A DNA stretch of 64,000 nucleotides from Sinohyriopsis cumingii (lineage: Eukaryota; Mollusca; Bivalvia; Unionida; Unionidae), in the NCBI GenBank assembly GCA_028554795.2, contig JAPYKE020000281.1, positions 243,501 through 307,500 on the forward strand, written 5' to 3'. A program made the position numbers and the translations under genes. Shown here one piece after another: positions 12,375 to 20,136 of the stretch. The number at the start of each line of letters is the position of its first letter. Position 1 is the stretch's first letter. The notes beneath the pieces are model-generated. The model saw only the letters and a program-made list of their open reading frames with translations, did not search any database and was not told where the DNA came from.

Positions 12375-12414
12375 CTATCTCTTTTCGAGATATATGGGGG
12401 CCCTGAAAAGGGCC
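12375..12414 (-). terminator. Histone-type 3' end signal no. 1 (in left TIR)
   Basis: On the minus strand 12414-12399 reads GGCCCTTTTCAGGGCC, a 6-bp stem with TTTC loop, preceded by CCCAAA and followed by CCCA. A purine-rich GAAAAGAGATAG follows about 13 nt downstream (12386-12375), where a U7-pairing histone downstream element is expected. It lies 17 nt after the stop codon of the 126-residue gene. No AATAAA is found between. Processing as a histone 3' end is inferred from sequence match. Confidence 0.75.
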
Positions 12415-12430
12415 TTTGGGTTTTCTTCTT

Positions 12431-12811
12431 CTAATTTCTTCTTTTCCTCCACCAACTTCTTATTTTATCTCCAACACTCTTTCTCTTCTTTTTTTTCTCC
12501 TTCTCTTCTTTCTTCTCTTCCTCCTCCTCTTCTTTCTTCCTCTTCTCATTTTCCTCTTCTTTTTCAATTTTTTCGTTCCATGTTCTTATTCTTATCTTTT
12601 CCTCTTCATCCTCCTTCTCCTCCTTTATTTCTTTCAACAGATCACTGATGATTACCTTCATTTTTCGTAAATTGTTTATCTCCATCTTCACTCGATGGGG
12701 ACTATATGAATAGTGATCCTCGTTTAGGTTAACCAACATTTGCTCTATCATTCCTAAATTGTCGAGGACGTTTTGCAATTTTTCCATTTTGTCCATTTGG
12801 TTAGAAGCCAT
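12431..12811 (-). CDS. Charged coiled-coil protein A (126 aa), histone-type 3' end
   Basis: Unknown family. Residues 1-65 are predicted helical with a heptad-like pattern (MEKLQNVLDNLGMIEQMLVN). Residues 66-115 are almost pure Glu/Lys, and the C-terminus is basic (SWWRKRRN). The N-terminal helix resembles those of the two neighbouring genes at 13236 and 14098, so the three look like tandem paralogues. Upstream, a TATA-like TATAAG (about 12862) follows the shared promoter motif, here present twice (12873-12900 and 12942-12969). The stop is followed after 17 nt by a histone-type stem-loop in the TIR. A nuclear or chromatin role would fit its charge, but no function can be assigned. Confidence 0.7.
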   Translation of the reverse strand: MASNQMDKMEKLQNVLDNLGMIEQMLVNLNEDHYSYSPHRVKMEINNLRKMKVIISDLLKEIKEEKEDEEEKIRIRTWNEKIEKEEENEKRKKEEEEEEKKEEKEKKKKRKSVGDKIRSWWRKRRN

Positions 12812-13189
12812 CTTCTTTGTATTCTTTGCAGAATGGTTTGAACAACGAGCACTGTGGCTTCTTATACGAAAAGCGCGAACGTGAAGGAAAACATCCCCCT
12901 AAAACATAAAATGGATCTTACCTAGATGATGACCCAACATCGCGCGAACGTGAAGGAAAACATCCCCCTACTTTCTCATTTCATATAATAAAACCCTAAC
13001 TATACTCTTCACATACGCTAAGAAACCCATAATCTACTATTCACACTAACATACCTGAGCTCTTACAAACACAAACACACAAACTCATACCCTCACACTA
13101 TCTAAAATAAGAGTTAGTGTTTATATACACACTACTCTACCTACACACATTGGCAAATTAATAGTTATTTCTTTTCTAGACTATTGGGT
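12812..13189 (-). promoter_or_regulatory. Promoter of protein A gene, with duplicated 28-bp motif
   Basis: On the minus strand the motif GGGGGATGTTTTCCTTCACG, followed by TTCGCGC, occurs at 12969-12942 and 12900-12873. It precedes a TATA-like element at about 12862 and the ATG at 12811. The same motif stands in the same place before the other two paralogues. Further upstream, 13040-13180 is similar to 13920-14045, showing that gene and spacer were duplicated together. Confidence 0.7.
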
Positions 13190-13205
13190 AGCCCTGAAAA
13201 GGGCT
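13160..13205 (-). terminator. Histone-type 3' end signal no. 2
   Basis: Minus strand 13205-13190 reads AGCCCTTTTCAGGGCT (6-bp stem, TTTC loop), followed immediately by ACCCA and then AGAAAAGAAATAAC as a candidate downstream element. It lies 30 nt after the stop of protein B. The outer A-U pair replaces G-C, which the fold tolerates. Confidence 0.78.
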
Positions 13206-13235
13206 GTTTTTGTTTGGAACTTCATGGACACCTGG

Positions 13236-13619
13236 TTAATGGTGGCACCTTCCAGGCCTGGCGCCACATACACATCTTATCCCCCAGTTACTTTTTACCT
13301 TTTGGGGGCAGAGAGCAGAGGCAGGATATGTCGCTTCAGAATCCCAATTTTCGCTCTCTGGGATTTTGAAATTTCTTCTCTCCTTTTCCTCCTCCTCTTC
13401 TTTGTTTCTTCTTTCCTCTTTATATCTTCTTTCTTCTTCTTCTTTATATCTTCTCTCCTCCTCTTCTTTCTTTCTTCTTTCCTCCTCTCTTACCCTTCCC
13501 TCCTCGACAATGGCTTCCGCGGCCAGTTCATTTAATATGCGCCTGGCATATTCCAGATGCACATGAAGCTCCAACAGTTTCTCAAGTCTCGTGTTCATTC
13601 TTCTGGCTGTGTTGATCAA
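13236..13619 (-). CDS. Charged coiled-coil protein B (127 aa), histone-type 3' end
   Basis: Unknown family, paralogous in layout to proteins A and C. An N-terminal amphipathic helix (TRLEKLLELHVHLEYARRIL) is followed by Glu/Arg/Lys repeats with the period EEERRYK at about 45-78. The C-terminal 40 residues are not charged in this way and end with clustered Cys and His (CVCGARPGRCHH). The promoter has the shared motif at 13668-13695 and a TATA box (GTATAAATT, about 13657-13663). The 3' end is stem-loop no. 2. The EER repeats are encoded by a purine-rich microsatellite-like stretch, so their length may vary between copies. Confidence 0.65.
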   Translation of the reverse strand: MINTARRMNTRLEKLLELHVHLEYARRILNELAAEAIVEEGRVREEERRKKEEEERRYKEEEERRYKEERRNKEEEEEKERRNFKIPESENWDSEATYPASALCPQKVKSNWGIRCVCGARPGRCHH

Positions 13620-14053
13620 TCAACAAGGGTAGCTGGACTGCCGAACGAGTTTCAATTTATACTGAAAGCGCGTACGTGAAGGAAAACATCCCCCTAATAA
13701 CATAAAATTCATCTTACCTAGATCATGACCAAAAAAACAACAACGCGCGGACCTAAAAGAAACACTCACTTACTTTTTATGCTACCCATCACTATTTTAA
13801 AATTTTTTATAAATCACTTCAATAGACTATCCACATACGCAAAGCAATTCAATCTAACTCCAAATATACACCTCTAACACTAAGAAAAGATATCATTTTA
13901 ATCTACTATCCGCACCAACATACCTGAGCTCTTACAAACACACCGACTCATACACTTCCACTATTAAGAAAGAGTTAGTGTTTATTTTCACACTACTCTA
14001 CCTACACATACATTGGCAAATCTATCGTTACTTCTTTTCTAGAGTATTGGGGT
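13620..14053 (-). promoter_or_regulatory. Promoter region of protein B and duplicated spacer
   Basis: Holds the conserved motif (13668-13695), a decayed second copy starting GCGCGGACC at 13745, and a spacer (13920-14045, CTGAGCTCTTACAAACAC onward) that matches 13040-13180. Like the first unit, the layout is gene, motif, decayed motif, spacer. Confidence 0.65.
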
Positions 14054-14069
14054 AGCCCTGAAAAGGGCT
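14030..14069 (-). terminator. Histone-type 3' end signal no. 3
   Basis: Minus strand 14069-14054 reads AGCCCTTTTCAGGGCT, followed by ACCCCA and, 13 nt on, AGAAAAGAAG. It lies 28 nt after the stop of protein C. Flanks are shared with signal no. 2, consistent with duplication of the unit. Confidence 0.77.
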
Positions 14070-14097
14070 GTTTTTTTGTTTGCTATGGCATTCTTTT

Positions 14098-14487
14098 TTA
14101 GTTTCTAAGAATGCGATTTCCTCTGAGGATAGACTTTCTGGCGATAGGTCTGCTTCTTCGGAAAGAGAAGAAGAACTCTTTGGTGTCGATACGGCAATCG
14201 ACAAAGCCTCTGTCAGGTTCAGGTTGCTGCTGCTGCTGTTGTTGTTGTTGTTGTTGTTGTTGTTGCTGTTTTTGAAGTCTGTACTTCTCTGTCCATTCTT
14301 CTTTCTCCCTGTTCACTTCTTCTCTGAAGAGCTCTTCTATCAGGTCTTCAGTGATTTTTAACATTCTCACATTCTCTATTTCTTCTGGCTTCGGTATCAG
14401 ACTGTGTCTGACCCTATGCAAATTCACGTAGGCTTCGTTGAGCTTAGCTAGTTTGGAGCACATCTTCGTAGGAGGATGAGTCGACAA
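14098..14487 (-). CDS. Coiled-coil/polyglutamine protein C (129 aa), histone-type 3' end
   Basis: Third member of the terminal paralogue group. It has an N-terminal helix (CSKLAKLNEAYVNLHRVRHS), an acidic-basic helix at 36-70, a run of 16 Gln at about 72-88 and a basic C-terminus (FRRSRPIARK). No known domain. The shared promoter motif is at 14529-14555 and a TATA-like TTTAAGA is at about 14518-14524. The gene ends with stem-loop no. 3. The Gln tract is coded mostly by CAA, typical of repeat expansion. Confidence 0.65.
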   Translation of the reverse strand: MSTHPPTKMCSKLAKLNEAYVNLHRVRHSLIPKPEEIENVRMLKITEDLIEELFREEVNREKEEWTEKYRLQKQQQQQQQQQQQQQQQPEPDRGFVDCRIDTKEFFFSFRRSRPIARKSILRGNRILRN

Positions 14488-14785
14488 TGGATGGTTAGAC
14501 TGGAAACAACCCGGTTCTTAAAGTGAAAGCGCGGACGTGAAGGAAAACATCCCCCACACGGTTTTCGAGTCGCAACGTTCATGAGAGAGATAGTAAGAAA
14601 TGAAAGAGCATCAATCCAACATTCTTATAGCTAAACAAACCACAAAGGCATTTTTTTTTCTAAACACAACATTTTTTATTCAAAAAATCACTTAACACTA
14701 AACAGCAACATTTTTAACAATAATACAACATGATAACATCAAACAATTTTTTTCAAATCACAAACATTTTTTCTTCAAATACAAT
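14488..14785 (-). promoter_or_regulatory. Protein C promoter and poly(A) signal of the capsid gene cluster
   Basis: The shared motif lies at 14529-14555. On the minus strand AATAAA occurs at 14680-14675, about 105 nt after the protease stop codon, so the large minus-strand cluster appears to end by ordinary polyadenylation here. The contrast with the histone-type ends just beyond it is marked. Confidence 0.65.
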
Positions 14786-15346
14786 CTACTTTAAACAAGG
14801 CTGACAACGTTGTGAATGAAATTGTGATTTCCACTGTTGGAAATCATTAGGCCATTGATGGACACTACGTTTCCTAGCTTGAGACAAAAGATAAGCATAA
14901 TGGTCACAAAACCATCGATCTACTTTCACATCGTTTCTAGCAGAAGAACGAGGATCAAAATGAGTCACTAAATGTTCTAAGGAATAGCCCAGGCTGCGAT
15001 GATGCAGAAAATACACACAGTACTGTCCACACACCAAGGAATCTGTGCCTTGTAATTTCACGTTATTGAATCGGGTGGTTTGAGCATTTCTTCTCATAAA
15101 GTCGATGATATCGTCTTCCAAAGGGGGCAATCCGTACGAATCGAAATATTCCAAACATCCTTCTTGAGGAAAGTAGACGGCTACCCAGTGGGTTCCTGGG
15201 AGATGACTTTCGTCCGTGTTGATCACGTAAGCTTGATGGTCTTTAGGTTTGCGATGAGGGAGTTCATCTTTAGCACAGACGACAGGATTCCAAGAAGCCG
15301 TATACGAACTATGGTTCAAAAGGTAATAAAGTTCCCAGGTATCCAT
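14786..15346 (-). CDS. PRO: Adenain-like cysteine protease (virion maturation protease)
   Basis: A 186-residue C5/Ulp1-clan cysteine protease as found in Polintons, adenoviruses and adintoviruses. Catalytic residues are visible and correctly spaced: H53 in GTHWVAVYF, D69 in EYFDSYG, the oxyanion-hole Gln Q99 in KLQG and nucleophile C106 in LVCGQYC, seven residues after Q99 as in the adenovirus enzyme. Length fits the family (about 180-210). It would cleave precursor core and capsid proteins during particle maturation; candidate GG-containing sites occur in three small basic proteins of this element. It is the last gene of the tight minus-strand capsid cluster and appears intact. Confidence 0.93.
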   Translation of the reverse strand: MDTWELYYLLNHSSYTASWNPVVCAKDELPHRKPKDHQAYVINTDESHLPGTHWVAVYFPQEGCLEYFDSYGLPPLEDDIIDFMRRNAQTTRFNNVKLQGTDSLVCGQYCVYFLHHRSLGYSLEHLVTHFDPRSSARNDVKVDRWFCDHYAYLLSQARKRSVHQWPNDFQQWKSQFHSQRCQPCLK

Positions 15347-15368
15347 TGATTTGTGTTTTTTTTCTTCT

Positions 15369-15872
15369 TCACAGGTAATAATAAGTCGTCAATTCGATCC
15401 TGACTTTTTGCTTGAAAATGTCTGACGAATAAACGGTTATTCGTTCTGTTTCCTCACTCTGATTCAGGAGAGCTTCGATACGATGGATCTCTTGAGTGGT
15501 TAATGGTGGACAAGAATGTTCACGCAAGTCTTTATACCACTGGTGCAACACGTCTTTGTTTGAGATGAGACTCCAAGCTTCGTCCAGATACTCGTCCAAT
15601 TTTTCTTCTTGACTCAACATCAGGCATTTATCGTGTTGAATTTGACTGGGATGATCGTTTTGACATCCATAACAATTTTTCTTGATCAATTCCGTCATTT
15701 TGTCGACCAAGTGTTTGGCAAAACAGGAGACTAAATGAGCTTCTTGTTCTGGCCATCTCGACTTCATCATGACAATTTCTTCGTCTTTGTCTTGGGATTC
15801 TCCTTCCACGGTCTCTTCACATTTCATGTCCAAAGTTTCTTCACTAGGTAAAGAGGGATAACAGTCTTCCAT
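15369..15872 (-). CDS. Conserved Polinton-type protein with a Cys/His cluster
   Basis: A 167-residue protein of unknown function between the protease and major capsid genes (22 and 5 nt gaps). The N-terminus is acidic. Residues 42-62 form a helix, followed by C67-x2-C70-x3-H74-x5-H80-x2-C83 (CYGCQNDHPSQIQHDKC), a plausible metal-binding knuckle. The rest is helical. I believe similar Cys/His proteins are common in metazoan Polintons and adintoviruses, but I cannot name a characterised homologue. Position suggests a late virion or assembly role. Confidence 0.75.
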   Translation of the reverse strand: MEDCYPSLPSEETLDMKCEETVEGESQDKDEEIVMMKSRWPEQEAHLVSCFAKHLVDKMTELIKKNCYGCQNDHPSQIQHDKCLMLSQEEKLDEYLDEAWSLISNKDVLHQWYKDLREHSCPPLTTQEIHRIEALLNQSEETERITVYSSDIFKQKVRIELTTYYYL

Positions 15873-15877
15873 GGCTT

Positions 15878-17203
15878 CTAGTAATCTAGAATGACTTCTC
15901 TCAAACTGTTGATTTCTATCGTATTGTCAAATTCTGCATACAGGATCACGTTCAACGTTGGATCAGCAGGGTCTCGATTTGCAAACTGAATTTCCACACG
16001 AATCTGGCCAGATTTTATAGGGTGGAAATGTCCCTCGTCGCTGCCTTGGTCTGGAGTGAAATCAAAGGCCCACAAAGCATAGCCTCCTGCATAATCTTCG
16101 TACGTAATACCGTGACTGGTATTGGTTCCTAACTGTCCGGTGGCTTCGTACAGGGACAAGTACGATCTCAAGTAATTGTTCTGGGCAAAGTTAGGCTCAA
16201 AGGGTCGTGTACACAAGGTCTTGCCGTCACGACTGACTTCGATTTTGGACACGCTAGAGTGTCGAAACTCAAAAGGATTTTCGTTATGAAGTCCATTGAA
16301 AGCTGAATTCCTGACGATACCAACGATCAAACGCTTGGGTAACTGTCCTTGGAACAGATGATCTTCGATCATGGATCGCTGTCCAACAGGAATGGTGAAC
16401 GTTTTCACTTCCACACGTCTTATGGGATACTTGGCGGTCGTTCTGCTCAACGTCTGACTGATGTCGTTTCCCACTTTAGGTAACACTTCCACACGGCGTA
16501 CGTAAAGTCTGGCTTCTTGGATAACAGTTTTGTATTCGTTGGCATGGGCCATCAAATGGAAAGCGGCAGTGCTACGATTCAGTCTCAGGCGAATATCAAC
16601 TCCGTTCAGTAAATACTTTTCTTGTAACCACATGTCCAAATGCAAACGATCCATCAGTTCTAAACTACGTCCTTGCAAAATTTTAGTTCTACGTGTGTTA
16701 AACCCCACATTGTGAGGATTGTCATCTTCTGTCAGGGCTGTGTCGCTAAACGTGCCTGCACCTGCCGTGTCAGGTTTCCATACCACGCAAGCATCCAGAT
16801 GAGTATTCTTGGCTTCTTTTCCGTACGTCAAGAGATTTTCCAAGTAGGCACGATATGGGTAAGTATCCATGCTGCTGCTGACCAGTTTGTTATTCAAGTA
16901 CAAGTCCACTTCGCTGAACAAGGAATGCATGAAATTGTTGACGGGCGCTACCCTATCATTGGCTCCAGGATTGGTGTTGTCAGTTTTGATCACTTTGACT
17001 TTCAAATACAGGTAACTGCTATTCAGATCGATGTAATCTTCGGGTTGTCCTTTGATTTCGAACTCGATGGGAGCGGAATCCGTCAAAGAGGAGACGGGAT
17101 GAAATTCCACCCACTGGGATTCTTGCATCGTCATCATGGTGGGGGGCATGGCAAACATATCCAGTTCCGTCTTGGAACAAGCACATGACTCTCGGTGCAT
17201 CAT
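15878..17203 (-). CDS. MCP: Major capsid protein (double jelly-roll, hexon-like)
   Basis: A 441-residue protein. Its N-terminal beta-strand block (IDLNSSYLYLKVKVI), then NNFMHSLFSEVDLYLNNKLV and DTYPYRAYLENLLTYGKEAK, is the signature of Polinton/adintovirus major capsid proteins of the double jelly-roll lineage. Length is within the family range. It would form the trimeric capsomers of an icosahedral shell. The first ATG at 17203 is followed at once by a second, either of which may be used. It lies 12 nt after the basic 138-residue gene and 5 nt before the Cys/His gene. No TATA is seen, so it is probably expressed from a longer, possibly spliced, late transcript. Confidence 0.88.
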   Translation of the reverse strand: MMHRESCACSKTELDMFAMPPTMMTMQESQWVEFHPVSSLTDSAPIEFEIKGQPEDYIDLNSSYLYLKVKVIKTDNTNPGANDRVAPVNNFMHSLFSEVDLYLNNKLVSSSMDTYPYRAYLENLLTYGKEAKNTHLDACVVWKPDTAGAGTFSDTALTEDDNPHNVGFNTRRTKILQGRSLELMDRLHLDMWLQEKYLLNGVDIRLRLNRSTAAFHLMAHANEYKTVIQEARLYVRRVEVLPKVGNDISQTLSRTTAKYPIRRVEVKTFTIPVGQRSMIEDHLFQGQLPKRLIVGIVRNSAFNGLHNENPFEFRHSSVSKIEVSRDGKTLCTRPFEPNFAQNNYLRSYLSLYEATGQLGTNTSHGITYEDYAGGYALWAFDFTPDQGSDEGHFHPIKSGQIRVEIQFANRDPADPTLNVILYAEFDNTIEINSLREVILDY

Positions 17204-17215
17204 TTTTTCTGTGTC

Positions 17216-17632
17216 TCAATAATCGAAAACGTCTAAGTCTCGAACGGTTCTTCTTTTCTTGGCTTTTCTAGCTTGAAGTCTGGTGAAAGGGTGTTTTCTT
17301 CGTCGTCTCTTTCTGCCTTGTCCTTGCTGAATGCCTGACTCGGTAGCGTGCAGGGCATTTATAGGTGTGTCTCGTCGGCCTAAAATGTCTTTACCCGTTT
17401 GCAGCAGGACATTTTTGCCTGCCCTCATGAAGGCTTCTTTAGGGTTTTGTTTGTCGATGATGACATTTTGGAGAAATTCTTTGCCTTGCGTCAGTGCTGC
17501 ATCTTTCAAGGCGTGCAATCCGCGTGTCACCATCGGTTTCAACACCGGGGCCACCGAACGAAAGGCCGATTTTAACATGTCTCCTAAACCGTGTCCTCGC
17601 TGTCGAGCAACCCCTTGGTACACTGGATACAT
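17216..17632 (-). CDS. Basic virion core-like protein (138 aa)
   Basis: Residues 14-45 form an amphipathic helical stretch rich in Gly/Ala/Val (HGLGDMLKSAFRSVAPVLKP). The C-terminal third is strongly basic, with GRKRRRRKHP and ARKAKKRR, and ends in an acidic DLDVFDY. The layout recalls the small basic core or pVI-like proteins of adenovirus relatives that bind DNA or lyse membranes after proteolysis. It lies between the major and minor capsid genes, where Polintons usually carry such a gene. Function is inferred from composition and position. Confidence 0.75.
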   Translation of the reverse strand: MYPVYQGVARQRGHGLGDMLKSAFRSVAPVLKPMVTRGLHALKDAALTQGKEFLQNVIIDKQNPKEAFMRAGKNVLLQTGKDILGRRDTPINALHATESGIQQGQGRKRRRRKHPFTRLQARKAKKRRTVRDLDVFDY

Positions 17633-17639
17633 GACTTGC

Positions 17640-18569
17640 TTACGAATCGTGAGAGAACCGTTTTCGAAAATGGAGTTTCACCGTGACTTTTCCTTTGGTG
17701 AATGGAATATTTTGTCCCAAATCTCCTTTTATAGTAATGTTGACCGTGTCCAAATACGACTTGCTGACTGGCAAATAGTGAGGATGGACAAATTCGCGGT
17801 GAACGTGGTAAGTGTTTCCACCTTCCTCGTCAGCGTTTGCGGCAGAATCCACTTTGAAAGGAATGACACGCAGTAACGGTACGGAGGTGTGTCCCACCAC
17901 GTTATACTCCACCGCATCGGAGTACACGAACATCAAATTCAGTCCTTGGTTCAGTTCTACTGGGGTACGAAACAACTTGCTAAAAGACTCGTTGTCGTAA
18001 ACGATGGGTAATTCGTTGTTCTTGAGTATGCTCATTCTCAGGTTCATGTCTCCGCCCAACATGTCAAACAATTCAGGACAAAATAAAATGGACATGATTT
18101 TACTCCGCTCAAATCTCATCGAGAAGCGACGAGCTACTTTGTGGTACTCCATGGTGACACTTATTTTGGCATGCTCCAAAGCTTTCCCAAACACGCCATT
18201 AAACTTGGCAGATATGACGTTGACCAAATGTTGACCACTGAAATAATAACCTGGGGGAATGAAAAAGTGGTAGGTCCATTTTTGAGTTTTCTCATTATAG
18301 ATTTTATTGTCATACATGACTTTCTTATTCAACTCCTGTTGCAATGACTCGTCATGAACTTCCACATGAAAAAAATTTTGATTGGGAAGGACATTGAGGA
18401 CTTGGGTTGGGTGAATGATTTCCACTAAAGCCACTTCCCAATGGGCTTCGTGATCTAAGGGGATGGCCTGAGGTAATTTGGCCGTGTAACAGCACAACGT
18501 GTTGTGGGGAAACACCTCCATGGAACTGTCACTGGGTAAGGTTAAGTAAAATTGGTTTTGGTGACTCAT
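17640..18569 (-). CDS. Minor capsid (penton-like, single jelly-roll) protein
   Basis: A 309-residue protein beginning NQFYLTLPSDSSMEVFPHNT, then YTAKLPQAI and HWEVALVEIIHPTQVLNV. This N-terminus is highly characteristic of the Polinton/adintovirus minor capsid (penton) family. The remainder is beta-rich with a C-terminal PFTKGKVTVKLHFRKR strand. It should occupy the fivefold vertices. Its start overlaps the stop of the two-TM gene by four bases (18566-18569), a compact arrangement that suggests coupled or spliced expression. Confidence 0.88.
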   Translation of the reverse strand: MSHQNQFYLTLPSDSSMEVFPHNTLCCYTAKLPQAIPLDHEAHWEVALVEIIHPTQVLNVLPNQNFFHVEVHDESLQQELNKKVMYDNKIYNEKTQKWTYHFFIPPGYYFSGQHLVNVISAKFNGVFGKALEHAKISVTMEYHKVARRFSMRFERSKIMSILFCPELFDMLGGDMNLRMSILKNNELPIVYDNESFSKLFRTPVELNQGLNLMFVYSDAVEYNVVGHTSVPLLRVIPFKVDSAANADEEGGNTYHVHREFVHPHYLPVSKSYLDTVNITIKGDLGQNIPFTKGKVTVKLHFRKRFSHDS

Positions 18570-18991
18570 AATTCCAGAGTTCTGTGGCTGTCCGAGGGGA
18601 TATTAGTAGATGTCAGAGGTGTGTCTCCGCCCAAAATGGGGTTCTGGTTGTTGTTGGAGTGGTGACTGGCACTGGCACTGGACACAACGTTCCCGTTCGA
18701 GGAGAATTTCAGGGAGGGATTGGGAAGCAGGTAACCGATGCAACTGCTCAATAAAATGGTCCACAATTGTTTGTCTCCTTGTTGCAAACTCAAATTGGCG
18801 ATGGCTGCCCCGATGACACAATACACCACGAAGATTTGGCAGAAAAAGACGATTTGCGTTTTAGGCACACGTTCTCCACACCACACCCACAAGGGTTGTT
18901 TTTGTAAATCTTGCACAGAAGAACTAGGGGAAGAAGGACTGGTCGACGTAGCTGCGTCTGCTGCTGTTGTGTGAAAGGGCATGATGGTCAC
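18566..18991 (-). CDS. Two-transmembrane virion-associated protein
   Basis: A 141-residue protein with a Ser/Thr-rich N-terminus, then two hydrophobic segments at about 46-67 (QIVFFCQIFVVYCVIGAAIA) and 75-90 (LWTILLSSCIGYLLPNP), and a polar Ser/Asn-rich tail. Comparable two-TM proteins sit next to the penton gene in many Polintons; their role is not established (envelope, entry or assembly are possible). It overlaps its neighbours by 4 nt on both sides (18566-18569 and 18988-18991). Confidence 0.8.
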   Translation of the reverse strand: MTIMPFHTTAADAATSTSPSSPSSSVQDLQKQPLWVWCGERVPKTQIVFFCQIFVVYCVIGAAIANLSLQQGDKQLWTILLSSCIGYLLPNPSLKFSSNGNVVSSASASHHSNNNQNPILGGDTPLTSTNIPSDSHRTLEL

Positions 18992-20136
18992 TTCTTCTTT
19001 TTATAGTCGATGACTTGCGAAGCGTCGATCCAAGAATCGAAACTGGGTGGATATCCTTTCCAACGTACTTTGACTTCTTTGACACGTCGTTTGCCCACTT
19101 TACGGGTTCTGCGTTCGAGAATGCTTTCGATGTCGTACACGTCGTCTTCTTTTTTGGTGACACGTTGTAACTCGGGCAAATAAAACGTTCCTTTGAGTAC
19201 TTCTCCGTTCATGTCTTCCAATTTATAGACGGCAGGATGACGGCCATGCACTCGTCCAGTGACGCGAAACAATTCGGTCGTCCAGTTAGGTAAGTAACCT
19301 TTGTCGAAAGTGCGTTTGGTTTTGCCAATGCGCACCCAATCTCCTACGGTCAACTCTCCACTTTTCTTGGGGACAGCCCTCGTCGGGGACGTACCGAACA
19401 GGCGCTCGAACACCAGCACTTCGTTGTCGGGAGTCACGTCTTGCGGGGCACGTCCGATGCTTCGATGGTAAGATTGGTTGTACGCTTGCACCAGGTGCGG
19501 TAAGATGTCGATGTACTTCAGAGTGTGGTGATGCGTAAAATATTTCCACATGCGTTCTTTCAAAGCACGTTGAAAACGTTCCACGATACTGGCTTTGGTT
19601 TCGGGATTCTCGGTGGTAAAAAAATGAATGTCACGTTTCTTTAATTCTTTTTGGAAAGCTTGGTTCAGAAATTCGGTGCCTTTGTCCGTTTGCCATCGAA
19701 GAGGGCGACGACCGCTTTGTTTCAACACCCGTTGCAGGGCTCGCACTAACTCGCTGCTCGATTTGGAAGTCAAGGGCACGACCCAGGCAAATTTGGAAAA
19801 GACGTCGATGACACAAAACAAATATTTGTAGCCGCGATTGTAGCTGGCCAAATGAGAGACATCGGCTAAATCGGCTTGCCATTGATGATCGATGCCTTCC
19901 ACTCGGGTGCGACTTCTGGCAAACTTGCGTCGAATGGGTTTGTGTAAAGTGTAGGTAGCTTGTTCTTGTAACCATCGTTGCACTTGAGGTAAACGGAGAC
20001 TTTTCAGTCGAGTTTTGGCAGCACGATACAATTTTTGAACTCCTGCGTAACCTGCAGGATGGGAGGGATCGTAGTAAATGCTGGCTAAGACTTTTTCCAT
20101 TTTTTGTGTTGGTTGATGTGTTAATAAGGCACCCAC
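18988..20136 (-). CDS. INT: Retroviral-type integrase with C-terminal chromodomain
   Basis: A 382-residue rve-family integrase that would catalyse insertion and produce the 6-bp duplication. Catalytic D89 (WQADLADV), D151 (WQTDKGTEF) and E186 (SIVERFQR) give D,D(35)E spacing. Upstream residues 14-60 resemble the integrase zinc/helical N-terminal region but lack a clear HHCC. Residues 262-325 form an SH3-like segment. Residues 333-377 (DIESILERR...VKVRWKGYPPSFDSWI) are a chromodomain that may steer integration to modified chromatin. The ATG at 20136 overlaps the previous gene by 16 nt. The in-frame ATG at 20100 (residue 13), 20 nt past that stop, is an equally good start. Confidence 0.93.
   Translation of the reverse strand: MGALLTHQPTQKMEKVLASIYYDPSHPAGYAGVQKLYRAAKTRLKSLRLPQVQRWLQEQATYTLHKPIRRKFARSRTRVEGIDHQWQADLADVSHLASYNRGYKYLFCVIDVFSKFAWVVPLTSKSSSELVRALQRVLKQSGRRPLRWQTDKGTEFLNQAFQKELKKRDIHFFTTENPETKASIVERFQRALKERMWKYFTHHHTLKYIDILPHLVQAYNQSYHRSIGRAPQDVTPDNEVLVFERLFGTSPTRAVPKKSGELTVGDWVRIGKTKRTFDKGYLPNWTTELFRVTGRVHGRHPAVYKLEDMNGEVLKGTFYLPELQRVTKKEDDVYDIESILERRTRKVGKRRVKEVKVRWKGYPPSFDSWIDASQVIDYKKKK

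Larger units (their letters stand above)
12086..12424 (+). repeat. Left terminal inverted repeat of the Polinton
   Basis: Matches the reverse complement of 31848-32187; the only differences I see are run lengths in the A/T homopolymer block at 12311-12355. It contains a subterminal tandem repeat and, on the minus strand, a histone-type stem-loop at its inner edge. Confidence 0.95.

Noticed and set aside
12394-12670. Plus-strand Phe/Ser/Leu-rich frames opposite protein A (and 13366-13566, 14080-14361, 30262-30492)
   Set aside because: Mirror images of Glu/Lys/Gln-rich coding repeats on the other strand.
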